Below, piece after piece: positions 43,166 through 58,345 of a DNA stretch of 64,000 nucleotides; the stretch's first letter is position 1, and each line of letters opens with the position of its first letter. Source of the DNA: Latrodectus hesperus. Its lineage: Eukaryota; Arthropoda; Arachnida; Araneae; Theridiidae. The notes under the pieces are model-generated. The model was not told the origin of the DNA. It worked only from the letters and a program-made list of their open reading frames with translations, and did not search any database. The stretch covers positions 30,746,795 through 30,810,794 of the forward strand of contig CM075853.1 in NCBI GenBank assembly GCA_037975125.1. Direction: 5' to 3'. The position numbers and the translations under genes are program-made.

Positions 43166-44689
43166 TTGGTATTTAAAGCGAACTTCCATTTTTTTAAGGT
43201 TAACTGAAAGTATCAGCTAATATAGACTCACTGTAAGAACACTGCAGTTGAGTGCCCTTTAAAATGTTTCATGGATGTTGAATGATTTTTTTTCCAACAA
43301 GATAATGAATAATCACTCGCAGAAATTAAAAGCAATCATTATACGATGCATTGTTATTTTTTTATCTGTCCTTCAATGTTAAAAATATCCTTTGCATCAT
43401 TCATTTATGAAATACGAAGTAAATTCTTTGTAAAATATGTGGAAACAGTAGTAATAATTTTACAAATAAAAAATAGTAGAATAAAACTTGTTTACAAGTT
43501 AAAAACATGCATAAGATTACTTTTCAAGATACCGTTATCTATGTAACACCATATAATTAAGATCACTAATTCTCGTGGAGAAAGTATCACTCTCATTGTC
43601 CAGAATAAATATCTTTTGCAGCCGGAGACCTAGGTTAAAGCGAGTTTGGAATTACTGTAAGCATTCACATTAAAGGAAGAAGTCGAACTTATGAGCCACA
43701 GCTTCCAGAACTGATGTATAATAACAATATAAGTTCTATATCGTTTGTTATTTTAAGAGAAATCCACACAGTATGATAAATAATTATCTGTTTGGATGTG
43801 TATAAGGGGATATATAATGAAATATGTAAAAAAGATTGAGATTATTACATCCAGTAGTTTTATTGGAATGGTTTATGATTTTTAGAAAGGGATTAATGTT
43901 CATCCATTGATGTGGTTTTGAATTTTACAGAATATTACTCCATCTGTCTTACATTTGATACGGTTATCTGTCAATATTAAAAGCCTTCTATCGATAGAAA
44001 TTGACAATTGGAAAAATAAAAAAACTAAAAATAACAGAATTACAAAATATTGTAATTAAAGTTTTTTTCAAATTTTTTTGTTTGTTTCTTTCAATTACTT
44101 AAGTTACAAACTTTATTACTCATAAAATTTTTATCTGTTTTTAATTAACTTTAATGAATATAATGTTATAGTACAAACTTTGAAAAATATCTGTAAATAA
44201 TAACTATGCAGAAGCACCATTACAAATAAAGTTTCATCAGCACAGTAGAGCTGCTTTGTATATTAAAATTAAATATACTGTAAGGCCAAGTGTTATTCAA
44301 AAATAACGTAAGATCCTAATGCCTTCCGTTATTGTGGTTGTGGAGAATACTTAATCCAAAGCAGGTTTCTCACCGATAAACAAATTAATACCAACCATCG
44401 TAGCACAATGCATTTTATTAACAAAACAAACAGACATCCATATCAGAAGTAAGTAAAAGTATAAAATAAAAGAGCATTTAAGCTCTAAGCGGCTATCGGG
44501 GCGCCGATACACTGGGCATGCGTAGAAGGAAGAGGTGAAAATTCCTGCTATTGCCACTCTCCGCAACAGTAATATTTAAGTTTAAATGATAGGTTTACAG
44601 TACATGAGTCCATCTCGGTTGACCACAGTACGAAATCATGAGACTGTGTTTGATGTTTTCGGCCAACAGAAGTAGATTGTTGAAGCCGA
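43166..44689. other. AT-rich DNA with a moderately G+C-richer patch
   Basis: The segment about 44290-44690 is richer in G+C and may contain old repeat sequence, but nothing is identifiable. No supported gene. Confidence 0.5.
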
Positions 44690-44765
44690 AGTAGCAACTA
44701 ACTAGCGCTCTGGTTTTTAGTTAAAGGCTTCTTGAGTTCAATTCTCACTCTAAGTTTAACGTGGT
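44690..44765 (+). mobile_element. tRNA-like SINE head
   Basis: gcaactaactagcgctctgg (A-box region) is followed by ttgagttcaattctcac (B-box-like). The body probably continues to about 44840. Degenerate. Confidence 0.4.
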
Positions 44766-47700
44766 TTGTCAACCACTTAAAATTGTAGATCTAGGTCTAA
44801 TTAGCCTTTGTGTTTTGAAAATGACGGCTACACAATTATGAAACAAAACGGATTGGAATATTTTAACATAATATCTCATGAAATAATAAATTCAAGGTAA
44901 ATAATCCTTAAAACGTAACAATTTTCTTACATTTCGCCACGAAATATCAAGCTATATATATTTACAAACTCTTTTTCTCAATAACTTACGTCTTTATAAC
45001 TGCAACCGTATTATATTCAAACAAATTATTATTGTTATATATGAGATGAAAAAAAATTAACCTAACTAACATAGAGTGATTCAAAAAAGGAGAGAGAAAG
45101 ATTAACAATTTATAAATGCTTAAAAGTGATTTCATTCCTTTTTAATACATCTTCTAATTTTCTCTTAAAAAGTTCTTTTCTCCGAAAGTTAAATTTCTAA
45201 AACTATGAACTAACTTTTTTACATTCTGTTCTATCCTTTCAATTGCACTGCTCAATTTAACAACTAAGTTCTACACTTGTTGATTAAATGAATAAATACC
45301 CCGAACAAATAAACGATATGACTACAACTTTTTCCAAAGCTTGACACAAAACGTGATTTAGTGTTAATGCATCGATTTCCGATTCTTTTGTCCGTAAATA
45401 CGTTTTCTAGAATTGGCTCTTAATATCTCGTTTGGCGATTATTTGAATAATAGCAATAGGTTTTTTCGTATCCTTTTTAAAAATCTATCAAAAGATAATT
45501 ATTTTCTTAAAGTATCATTGGAACTCATAATATTGAAAATATAATTAGCATGTTTTTATATTTTTGACGAATAGAAAAAATATCTGTTAGTGCATTTAAC
45601 ATATTTTTTTTAAATTATTTAATGATAGAAACATTTAACTAGTATTTAAGTCTATTTAGATGTAAGGATTTAAAAACCATGCATAGAAAAATAGCTATCA
45701 AAATTGTGAATAAATAATTTATTTCAAAAAATAAAATATAAATAATAAACATGACTTTAAATAATACATTATAAATAAGTCTGTATAATAATATTTGAAA
45801 TCCCGTTGTTTTATTTTTTATGTAATTGCAAATTGAAAGCTCACAACATAATTTCTGAAAATAGGAGATATAACATGTTAAAAATAATTTTTAATCAAAG
45901 TTATGGTTAGAATAAAAGATGTATTTAACATGGTATTTCTCAAAAATTTAAAATTAACAAGATTGAAAGAAAAAGAAAAAATCAGTTTAGTCGAATTACC
46001 TTCCATATATTTTCAGTATAAGTTCAGTAAAAACAATCCAATCACTTTGTTTCATACTACATAATTTTATTATCTATTTTTAAACCAAGTTAATCGAATG
46101 AAAAATTAAATTATTAGTGCATTTAAATTCAGTATTTCTTTTGATACTTTGTGAAAAAGTATTTTCGATTATAAAAAATTTATATTTTATTTTAGTAAAA
46201 ATGAAATAAAAATAATATGATGGAAACAAAAAATAGTATCTAATTTTTCACGAAGGATTACAAATGTATTGAAAACTGAAATTTTACTAAAAATTCTTTG
46301 CAGTTTTCTGAAAAAGTAAAATTATACGTTTAAATATTGCCGTCAAGACATATTTATGCAGATGATTTGTGACCACCTTATGTTATTAAGAATTTAAAAT
46401 TATTTTTTAAATAATTATTAATTAAAAGATTAAATTTATTAATTAACGAATTTAACTTATAGCAAGATCATTATTACATCTTACTATAATTTAAACTCTA
46501 AGATGTTTTTGAAAAATAATCTTAAAAAGACGCAAGACTGTATTATATGGTACAGAGTGGTTTAAATGTGAGAAAGAACGAAATCCAGTTCCATATAAAA
46601 ACATTTTTTTGAATGAGTAAAAGCATGAATTATTTAAAGCCCACTTATCATTAATTCAAATACGTCCTGATTGTTTTTCAATGATGGTGTTCTTTTCAAT
46701 CGATGCTTTATCTATCAATTTACTTATGAATGTATAGAAATAAACATTTAAATGACAAAAACATCAGTCATTTAAGAGTTCTTGCCTTGATCTAATCAAA
46801 ATTTTACATTTATTTTAATGAATAATAAATTGCTATTATATTGTTCACAACATATTTTAAAATTAGGGAAGTATGAGATTCCATTTCTTTAAATAAGCGA
46901 CAGTGTTCTGTATAAATAATAAAGCAATAAAATATAAATAATTTCTAATGAGTTGAAGTAGTTATAACAGAACTAGATAGATTTAAAACAGTTATAAAAA
47001 CTGATAAGGAAAGTGAGAATATTATAACTAAAATGAAAAAAAAATTTAGATACAAATACTAGATAATCCATATTAATATTTATTGAGAAAAAATGGAGAA
47101 TTTAAAATATTACAGAAAAACTTTTCGATATTTATGTTTAAATTAAAGGTTTAAAACTCAAAATTAAGGTATTGAAAATTGTATTTTGTCGTTTTTTCAA
47201 TATTTAAAATAACTAATAACGTTTAATAATTAGTTGTTTTGTTATTAATAGTTTATTTTATTTACCCAATGATTAAATTCATTACTAATGGGAGCTGATA
47301 ATATTTTTTAATGTAAAATTGGGTTGCTAAATCAAGAAAACTGTTCTTTTGTAGAAAAATCTTAGTCAAATGAAATGTTATCTTGAATAACTGAGCAGAA
47401 AAATTTATACAGTTAATTAAATTTTGTCGAATCAACTGTTCTTTCTACTTACAAATATATGTATTTAGGTTCATTCTAAATTTTAATTAATATTATAATT
47501 AGATAGGTTTGTTTTTATTGATTTAATTAAAACATCCTATTACTTTAAATAAATATTAAAGTTTAAAATGTGTTTTGTCATGTAAATATTTATTTGTAAC
47601 TTCACTTTAAAACTATACATAATTAATATAAAGATGTATTTATTTAGCTGTGTGATACATCTCTGCCTAACTATAGAGAAATAAAGTTTACTAATGATTT

Positions 47701-47872
47701 GTTTGTTAAAACTTATATTAAATATTTATTTCATAGCGAATATGATTTAGAGAACCGTATAAGAGCGAAAAATAAAAATATATGCAATTAACTTCTGGAA
47801 GATAATGAAATATGGAATTGTATAGAATAATGATGTTGTGTGTATGTTCAGGAAAAAACAGATTTAATAGAA

Positions 47873-47874
<2 letters not shown>
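44766..47874. other. AT-rich non-coding DNA
   Basis: Long featureless A/T-rich stretch. No open frame or repeat of note. Confidence 0.6.

Positions 47875-47918
<44 letters not shown>
47875..47918. repeat. (TA)n microsatellite
   Basis: About 44 bp of alternating AT. Confidence 0.95.
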
Positions 47919-47921
<3 letters not shown>

Positions 47922-48580
47922 AATAAAATACTGGCAAAAAATTTAAAATTTAAATGAATTGAAAGTTTAAATAAAAATTTAATTAAAAGGAAAATAAGTA
48001 AAAAGAATTAAGTACGTTACATCAAAGGGAATAATACAGAATAAAAATTATATATAGTATTTTGGTTTAAGCTAAAAATTTAACTTATTGTATAAAATCT
48101 TAAGTTATAGTGCACAGACTGATTTTCATTTATGGATTTCTAAACTTGTTAAAAAATTAATCAGTTGCAGTTTATTAACCATTTCTTAATAAAGAATTTA
48201 ACTGGTTTAAGGCTTAGAAAATAACCTAGCTACTAATATTTTTTGTTGTTGCAACATCTTTGCTCCAAATATAAATTTTTGTTTAAAATAAATAAGGAAA
48301 AAATACTTAAATTGAAATAAACGACTTAATGAAAATCAATTGGATTGAGTTGTCTATGACATTATATTTCAAATGAAATGTGCCACAACCACTTGTTGCA
48401 CGTATTTTAAACACCGCATATTTTTAAATTTCACAAAATGCTCAACTTTGTCTTCTCTGTACGATACTTATATGCTTTATGAGATTATGTATATAGAGTA
48501 TATATTTTATGAGAATGTGTGTATATGGGGTATTTATTTTATGAGAATTAATAGAAGAGTGTACAAAGATCTTTTATAAT
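47919..48580. other. AT-rich non-coding DNA
   Basis: Nothing recognised. A 68-codon frame at 48373-48579 looks like chance. Confidence 0.5.
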
Positions 48581-48949
48581 ACAATTTACTATTTACACTT
48601 ACCGTTCCGTCTGGAAGTGTGGGGTTCGATTCCCAATGCCGCCAAAGACCCACCGAATATCTGCGATATACGTGCTAAATAAATCTGTGGAATCTAAAGT
48701 CCTGTGGTCGGTTGTTAAGCAGTCACCATGGGTGCAATGGTCTGGAGAAAATTTCTTTCCTTTCCAAAGTCTAAATTATGGGAATGGATACTCTGGTGGT
48801 GACATCTATCGGAGGAGCTTAGAGCAAAGTCATATTTTCACATTCGATGTACTCTGGTTAATCGAAAGACGTACTCTACTGACTTAAATTCACATAGCCT
48901 ACGGTGTAGAGTGCTTGTCCAAGTGTCATAAGTAACAACAACAATTTAC
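48581..48949 (+). mobile_element. SINE family A, full-length copy 3
   Basis: A 351-bp element (48590-48940) flanked by the 9-bp duplication acaatttac (48581-48589 and 48941-48949). The head has ttccgtctggaagtg and B box ggggttcgattccc. The body shares accatgggtgcaatggtctgg, gacatctatcggaggag and cttgtccaagtgtcata with the other copies. It ends gtaacaacaac. It is the opposite orientation to copy 1 and about the same length, which fixes both family ends. Confidence 0.88.
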
Positions 48950-51696
48950 GAGGAATAAGGTATTATAATTTTTTTATGGGGAATATTCTGTTTTTACATT
49001 ATTATCATATATTACATTAATATCAAAACATATAACATTCAGTTTAACAGTGCAATTTTATTTTCTTCATATAAGTAATATATTGAGGGATCTTTTCCAG
49101 AGGAGGATTAAAATAAAGTTTTTTCTTTGATTCTGTAAAAGTACAGTTACGTAATAAATTATTAAATAGAAATATAACTTCTATTTACCGATTGCAAATG
49201 ACTAGATGTGAGGGAAAGTTAATAGATTGTTGGGTATGTATTCATATTTAAAAAAAGAATAAAAACCCTAAAATTCTCTCATACATCCATCCCAACAGAT
49301 GTGCATGTAAAAAACAAAAACGTAATATCCTATTTCCGTGTTCGATAATAGATTGAATTGTTCTCAGGCACTTCCAATCCGAAAAAAGGTCTTAATACCA
49401 AACTTACTCATTCTACATGATTATTATTACTTCATTATTATTATATTTGATTATTATAATATTTTTTAGAAAATGAGAACTTCACTATTCGTATATTTTG
49501 CATCAAAATGAGTTGATGAACGAATCTCAAAGTCTTTTAGTACAAAGAAAAGCATATAAAATAAACTCAATTTATGTATACAAAAATATAAGAAATCACA
49601 TGTAAGCATTTACTAAAAATAAGATTGACTAAAATCGTCATTTTAACGTTTGACAAATATATGGATACAAATATTTCAAAATGCCAATTTAAAGAAAAAG
49701 AGTAGCAGTTGAAATACCGGTATCGAAATAAATCAAATCAATAAATAAGATTTATATGTATCATCATATATATTTATAAATATTAAAATTTGTTATTCAT
49801 ATAGCTGATAAAAGCAATCATATTTCATTTTGAAATGTTATCACAAGCAAATTTCATTTTTAATCGCAAATATGAATGCTACAAAATTAAATTTCTAAAT
49901 ATTTAAAATTTTTTCTTGTTCATCGGAAATTATTTTTGTAGATCAAATTTCATTTTAAATAAGTATGTATATCTTTCTAGAATATAAATGAACTTCTAAA
50001 ATTTTGTTATTAATCTTCATAACAAATTATTATTTTTTCATAACATTCAAAACATAGAGAATTCTTTTAATGCACTAAATTCTTTATCTTATAATGCAAG
50101 CAATTCTTTATACAATTTTCAGAGACAAAATTACATTTTTATCTTTGATTAATAGAATATGCGCAGAATGTAGAAATATGTAATAAAAATTACATACAAA
50201 TGAATTTGTAAGTAGCAACAATTACATCTTCACACGCAACTTCATATATATATATATGTATATATATATACAATATTAATGCAAATTTTTTTTCAGTTAC
50301 TACTTTCAGTGGAGAAACAATTTTTTTCTATAATTTTTCATTACAAAAAACCATTTAACAATCAAATCCCCTAAAACCTTTATACATATTAGTTTTTTGA
50401 CTGTAAAAGAATAATACAACAAATATATATTACTTGTTAAACTTTCCTTTTTAAACTAAATCAAACAGACAGAGCTTGAAGAAATAGTACATTAAGAGTT
50501 TGAGCAATAAAAAATTAAGTTCATTATCTTTTACAAATATGTATAGTTTTCGAAAGATAAGAATATTCATTTGAACTGAGATGAGAAATCTTAATTAATT
50601 GGAATGTAAAAAATAGGAAAATATTGCATTCAAGCCTCAGAAGGAACAATACTGCATGCGGACTAGGAAATAGGGAATGCAACATACTGCAATATTTAAA
50701 TGTTCTATTCCATAGAGTATGAATTCGGAAATATTTTTGAAGTTTTGCTACCAAAATACTATATTTTGACCTATTGGAGAAAGTAGAGGGAGAAACTCAT
50801 AATCAAATGATAATGAGGTATTCCAGATTGTGGTAGATTATATGAGATGAAAATACTTATTTTTTCAGTTTAGTGCTGTTGTAACACTAACGGTTGCTAA
50901 TTTGTTTAAAAGAGGTTCTCTACATTTATACAAAATGTCATTACATGGCTGAACGGTAAAAGTATGATATTGCTCATAAATGGTCCTTAATTGTTTGAAA
51001 AAATTATCAACTTAGTACATGAAATTTTTATAAAAAAACATACTCTAATTAATTTGAATGATTCTTACATATTTCTAAAACTCCCATTTATATATTTAGT
51101 ATGGATAGTTCATTTCTTTAAAAAATTAATGAAATTATGTTTTAAAAGATCACTTGAAACAAAAATTGAAATTTACGTTTTCTAGAATTTGTAGAACACC
51201 CTAAATAAAGTAAGAAAAAAAAATCCAAGTCAAGAGATATTCTCAATTGGATTCCATAATATATATAATATAATATAATTATATTTATTGAAGTATTTCT
51301 TGAGATGTGATGAAGAGAAAATCATAAGGGCATCCATTTGTTTTCTCACTTTAATTAGGTATAATGCATGGTCAAACAAGTGGAAGACTTCTATTTCTAC
51401 TTTTTTGACCATTCATTATGTCTAATTAAACTATTATTTATGCCTAATTAAAGTATTAAGTAGGTATTTCTTAACATCCACAGTGGATAGAATTGACACA
51501 CAGAGCTGGAACTGTAAAATAATAATAATAAATATAATAATTTTAAAAAAAAATGGAGCTCAATATTGAAATTTTCTGACCTTAAGTGTCCATATTTTGA
51601 ATATGGAATATTTCAAAATGCTCAATATAGAAGTATATGAAATTCTCCTTAACAGCACGCATACCCGAATTGCTAAGAAAAAGAGACTCTGTACCT
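48950..51696. other. AT-rich non-coding DNA
   Basis: Short (TA)n at about 50245-50272. No gene or element supported. Confidence 0.55.
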
Positions 51697-51763
51697 TACA
51701 CACACATACACACACATAAAACACACACACACACATAAAACACACACACACATAAAACACACA
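51697..51763. repeat. Compound (CA)n repeat
   Basis: acacacacac blocks alternate with cataaaac three times, a minisatellite built from CA runs. Open frames of Cys-Val on the minus strand are artefacts. Confidence 0.92.
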
Positions 51764-53073
51764 CCAATAATATGTTGCATGAAATAATTTTTTTTATTTG
51801 CATTGTTAGCAAATACTGAAATGATGAACATAAACTTAAAAATAGAAAAATACAATTCAATATTTACTCTTTATTTCATAGGAACATATTTTTCAATTTT
51901 ATTATACTTTTTATGTTTACAGATCTATTTATCAATAAAATTTTGAATTTATTCTTAAGTTTCATAAAATGTGTACGTTTTGAAAACTATCCCGCTAAAT
52001 TTTTCTCAAACTGAATTTAAATAGCTAATCCTTTTTTTCCTCTGAATATTTAACGTATGATTACAAACAGCGTTATGTATGTTAAACAAGTTGGATTTTA
52101 AACATTTCTTAAGTGATAGGATTGGATAGTTCAAGAATTAGAAACAAGTGTTCAAAAATGGATGACTCTTTTACTATTAAATAAAAGAGAAATTTGCTAT
52201 TTCCAGTTTACTTGCTATTATATACATTATCCCTTAAAACATTTATGGATTCTGCATGATACTTTATGGTGCACAGGAAGATTTATTTGTTATTCTTTCA
52301 CATAAAAAAATAATTTGAAACCAGTGACGATTACAGTTATAAGTTCATACAGGAATTATTTATTCGCTTACACATTATTTCCAATTTGTTGAAATGTATG
52401 AGTTCGTTTAGATTTATGAAAAATAAGCAAACGCTTATCCTGTTAAGAATAACGCTTCTCATTGTCTTCTTTTGTTTGTATTGCAATAGTTTAAGTTTGC
52501 ATTTATACTCTTAATCATAGCATGGCTTTTCAGCAATTCCTCATCAGAACAGAATTTAGGCCACAACTTCTGTTTATTGCTTAATTTTTTTTAACTCCAG
52601 GTATGTTTTTAGCATTCAATTAAGACCATTCTCAGTTTATACACACCTGAAAAACATTTTCTCCTATTATGTGCTTGATTATGAACAGTTTCAGACATTT
52701 GAGATTTTTTATTTAAACTAAAATCGGCAAAACTTGAAAATGTTAAATGTTGTATATATAATCTGATTATCAATAACAAAGCTAAATATAGGAAATTAAT
52801 GCATATGTACAGTGGTATATAGAAACTCATAATTATTTTCAGCAACAATTTAAAATTATAGGTAATTATTTTTTTGATAAAAAATTTTAGAAGCATTTCA
52901 ATATCTAAAGAGGAATTTAGTTTTTTTTTTAAATGATTCATTTTGACAATTTTGAATGAAGTAAACTTTACTTGCTTTATTAAAAGTCACTCATTCAACA
53001 AGTGGCAATTAACAGCAATAATAACGCAAGTAGAAATTTAGAGAGTTATTGTTGCTATATATGAAGAATATAT
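51764..53073. other. AT-rich non-coding DNA
   Basis: A 110-codon minus-strand open frame (52609-52941) is Ile/Leu/Lys-rich and not convincing. Nothing else. Confidence 0.5.
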
Positions 53074-53222
<149 letters not shown>

Positions 53223-53889
53223 TTATGAAAAAATGGTGTTGTGCATATTAGGTCAATATTTATATATTGGTCTAATTTGCACAATATATACATATAGTAT
53301 AAATATAGAATATATTTGTTGCCGCTTGTGCATTCGATATGTTTAAGAAAGATAAAAAGTATGTATATATAAATTGAATTTTTACATTAAATACAGTTAA
53401 GGAACAATTGAGGAAAGTATAATTAAAATATTTTTTGGCCAATTAAAATTGCATAGACACAATATCTGAAAAAGTAAAATAAATTATTCAGATAATTGAA
53501 TGAGATAATTTGGAAAATAGCCATACTTGTTAAGAAAAATATAAAACAAAAGATAGTAATCCCAAAAATAATTCTGGAGAAAACTCCATATTTATGTATT
53601 AAAAAGACTCCTGCGGGTGTCCAATTTGCTTCTGAAATGAGAATATGGTTATTTTAATTAAGAAATAAAAGTATTTTAATTGCTTAAGAAATGAAATGAA
53701 GCACAAGTCCCTGCATATATTAATAGAAACGGAAAATATGATGACTAATAATAAAGAATTAAGTAGTTTAATTCGTGTTACACTTCATCATATTAAAAAA
53801 TCATTTAAGAGGGAAGAGTGAAATAAAGAATCTCTTGCATTGTTATTAAATATCGATATTAATACGGAATTGAATAAATTCTTGGAAGC

Positions 53890-54300
53890 AAACAAAATAA
53901 ATTTTACATGGTGAAAAATAACAATTAAAACAATAAATAATTCCTATTTATATGTTTTACACAAATACTCATGATAAACTGCATATGAATGGCTAATCAA
54001 AAAAATTAAGCTTTGTATTGTTTATCAGTAAAATAGATATTATTTGGAAAAAAAACTGAAAATTCACTGATTAAGAAAGTGAATAACATTAAATATTGTA
54101 CTAATTCGGTATAGAGTCCTTTTTCACAAAAAATGTGTGAAAAATAATGATTAAAAACAATAGATAAGTCATTTTTAAAAGTTTTATCCATACATATGAG
54201 TATAAACTACTTATGGATGTCTAATCAAAAAATTAAGCTGTGTATTGCTTATAAGTAGAATAGATATCCCTTGGAAAATATAAATATTCACATGCTCAAA
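53890..54300. repeat. Diverged tandem duplication, 228-bp period
   Basis: ctaatcaaaa plus aattaagct and the following tgtattg/ttatcagta block at 53993 recur at 54221. Upstream pieces (gtgaaaaataa..aattaaaacaata, then catatga) also recur in order. The copies are clearly diverged, so this is an old event. Confidence 0.6.
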
Positions 54301-54546
54301 AAATTCAAATAAGAAATCAAATAAATTTATAGTAATAACAAGGAAAATATTTGCATTTGCTATCAACTAATTTTGTGGTTAGATATAAATCCCAATTATT
54401 AAAATAGTCTATTTATAATAACGATATCTTAGGCAAATAGATATATTTCTAATATCATAGTAACAAAATAATTAAGGGATAATTAGGTTTTTTACGATTT
54501 GACAGTTGGAAATTACACTGTCAAAATATCACATTTGATTTCTAGC

Positions 54547-55308
<762 letters not shown>

Positions 55309-55329
55309 ATATATATATATATATATATA

Positions 55330-55650
55330 TCTAATATATAAAATTCTCGTGTCACAGTTTTCGTTGCCATACTCCTCCGAAACGGCTTGACCGATTTTGA
55401 TGAAATTTTTTGTGCTTATCCGGTATCTATGAGAATCGGCCAACATCTATTTTTTATCCCCCTAAATGTTAGGGGTAGTACAACCCTAAATTTTTTTTAT
55501 TTTTTTAGGTTAGTTCTGTAAGTTCCTAATAGATGGCGGCTTAGCATCTAAGTTGCACAGGTATTCGGCAGATGGCGACGTGTTTATTTTTCTAGATTAT
55601 ACCATCTTCGAGAAAATTATCGTGCGCGCGCAAGCGCGTGGTTAAATATA
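55330..55650 (+). mobile_element. Helitron-like non-autonomous element
   Basis: The element starts tctaatatataaaattctcg right after a (TA)n run (55309-55330). cctccgaaacggcttgaccg and attttgatgaaattttttg then follow. This TC-start plus 'acggcttgaccgattttgatgaaat' block is a well known arthropod Helitron 5' end. Near 55625-55638 a GC hairpin (cgcgc-gcaa-gcgcg) lies about a dozen bases before atatag, like a Helitron 3' end, though a clean CTRR is not present. No Rep/helicase coding. Confidence 0.55.
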
Positions 55651-58215
55651 GAATTTACATATATTTTCTGTAAAAGGATTCATAGGTATCGTATAGTGCT
55701 GCAAGTGGTTCACAAAATATTTTTAAAAAATTTTTTCTTAAAATGCTTAGTAATTCATATAGGAAGCACTTGATCATTAATTTAATATGCAAGAATATTT
55801 AGAATACGGAGAAAAAATACTCAATAATTTTTTCTCCATATTGTAGATTTCATTTGATTTTCTCATTTCAAAGTGTTTACTTTTAATACATATTGCTGCT
55901 TGCAAAACAATTTGTTATAAAATAACTAATCGAGAGAGAGAGAATGAATTATATTAACGTACTTTTTGTAACGTTAAAATTTAATTTTTAAATTGTAAAT
56001 TCAAATTTTTGTGCTCTTTCCCTTATTATAGTTAAATTTTGTAAGAATATGTCTATCATAATCACACAGAGTAAAAAAGTTTTTTTTTGAGTCAAAAATA
56101 TTGATTTGATTTTTTTTAATACTTTGAATTTATAATAAAGATTTTGGGAAAATATACGAATTTAAAAGAATATTGAATTGTAGCTATACATAACTAAAAT
56201 TCAAAGAGATAAAATTTAATTATCTCTTCAGACATAGGCTTTTTATATTAATAAAAATCAATAAAAGGGATACTCATCTTTAAACAGTCTTCAAATTTAT
56301 TTTTATATAGTAATATAGCTATATTTTTAATGTAAATTTAGTATTTTAATTTTGTATAAGCATTACAAATACTTTTGGCTATAGCTTAGTGGCTAAAACA
56401 CTTAACTGTTTCTATGATTAATAACACAAAAAATGTTCCAAAAATATATTGAACAATACTGCCCTTATAAATTTTCATGAGTATCGTATGAAATCACAAA
56501 TAAAATATATATAAAAAGATATCTACATTTTTTTCAATGCGTTATTTAAGTGCTTGAGGCAAAATATAAAATTATTTGGTGATGTTAAGTTTCTTAGCTA
56601 TTAAAGCTTACACTTATTAGATAAAAGATCTGCAATAGCGCAACATTACTAGATGTTTTATAAATCTTTTTAAAGCATATTTACAATGTAAATGTAAGCT
56701 ATAAAAATGGCTTATTCTATTTTTTTCAATTTATTTTAAAATCACCTGGGTTAAATATTACAAATTTTTGCTAAAAATATGATTGATAAGTGTTAAGAAG
56801 AACATTTTTTTCATTGTAATTACCTATAAAATATGCGATATTACATTAAAAGGTAAAGAAATTCTTGAAAATCTTTTCACAACTTTCTTTAGAAAATACA
56901 ATGAACACGATTAAAAAATTAAATTCATCCACATATTATTAAATTTTATTCCAAGAATATTAAAAAAAAATTCTTTATTTAAATAAGAAAAGTCATTTCC
57001 TCTTTACAATAAATATTTATCAACTTCACCTTAGTAGAGAAATCTAGGAAAGAATAGAATTAAGCATCATATTGAAAATAGCTCGGAATATAAGATGTTT
57101 TCCTACCTTTTCTTGTACGCTTTTAAGATATCTAAAGAGTTTTATTCTTTGCCTAAGGGTACAACCACAAATTTTTTTCTCTTTTTTTATCCCTTTCTCC
57201 CTACAGTTTAAACATTTCAAAGGAAAAATGCTGTTTGTTTGTAAACAGAGGAACTGAAAGGTAGAGTGCAACAACAAACAGGAAATCACAAACGTCACGT
57301 ATTTTATCCCGGGTAAAGGAAAAGATAAAGGAAGTGTTTATTTTTCTCTTTATTCCTCGTAAGTCCATTTATAGCAGTGTCGAAACCGAATTTTCATTTT
57401 AATTTACTCATTTAAAAAGCAGTTCAATTTCTGAATTTGATTTCAAGAGATTTTTTTTTCTTTTTGGGGTAAAAAAAATAAATGGGATTTTAATGAAAAT
57501 GTGGATGTACCTTATCGATTTTCTTTGATTCAAGAATTTTAAATGATGGATTTACTTTATTACGCCCTATGGTACATTAATTTTAGAATAAATATAAATT
57601 TCTTTTTTATTTTTCTCTTTAAAAATTGTATTCTCAAGCAAAACCACAATACAAAAATTATTATAATTCTGTGAATAATATATAACACATAAACATTTCC
57701 AACAAATAATAAATGTGGTCAATGTTCTTACGAAAAATATTTCTCATCTGTTTTGTGTACTCCTATTCCCATTTTATATTTTACTTTAACAATTAATTTC
57801 TCTTTATTAATTAAATTCATGAAATATTCAATAAACATATAATATGTTATTTGTGTTACAATATACATTGGTAACAATAAAGTTAAGAAAATGTTATTCT
57901 TGTTTTAAAATAGTGAATACAATATATTGAGACAGAATTTGAATTCTTTAAGAAAATTGTCATTTCATTTTATTAAACATTATAATTTTTTTATTATTTC
58001 TCTGTAAATTTAATATCACATAAATAAAACTATTAAAATAGCTATGCAAAGTATTAAATAGTAAAATTATTATGGAATGGGTAATAACTCGTATTGAAAA
58101 CTTTAAAATTTTTTGTGAATTATTCAGTCACTGTATATAAAAACTTCATTTTTACTGAAAGAATATGTATTAAAAATTAAAATTTTTAATCACAGGAAAA
58201 TTTCTTAAATAAATA
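55651..58215. other. AT-rich non-coding DNA
   Basis: A weak tRNA A-box-like tagcttagtggctaaaac at about 56383 lacks a B box. No gene supported. Confidence 0.55.
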
Positions 58216-58345
58216 AGAAATATTTAAAATATTATTTTTTACGTTATTAAAAATAAAGCTTAAGTAATTAAAATTCTGAATCTTTTTAATTTAATTACTT
58301 AGACTTCATTTTTAATAACGTAAAAATAACATTTTAAATATTTCT
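58216..58345. repeat. Long inverted repeat (56-57-bp arms)
   Basis: The left arm 58216-58272 and right arm 58290-58345 are reverse complements apart from one extra T in the left arm and about four single-base changes, all transitions. The loop is 17 nt. It could be a small foldback transposon (MITE) or a long hairpin RNA template; the transition-only differences keep G-U pairing in one strand sense. Confidence 0.85.

Noticed and set aside
48636..48887. 83-codon open frame
   Set aside because: Entirely inside SINE copy 3; the minus-strand frame at 8943-9176 is likewise inside SINE copy 1.
52609..52941. 110-codon minus-strand open frame
   Set aside because: Ile/Leu/Lys-rich with no recognisable motif and background G+C.
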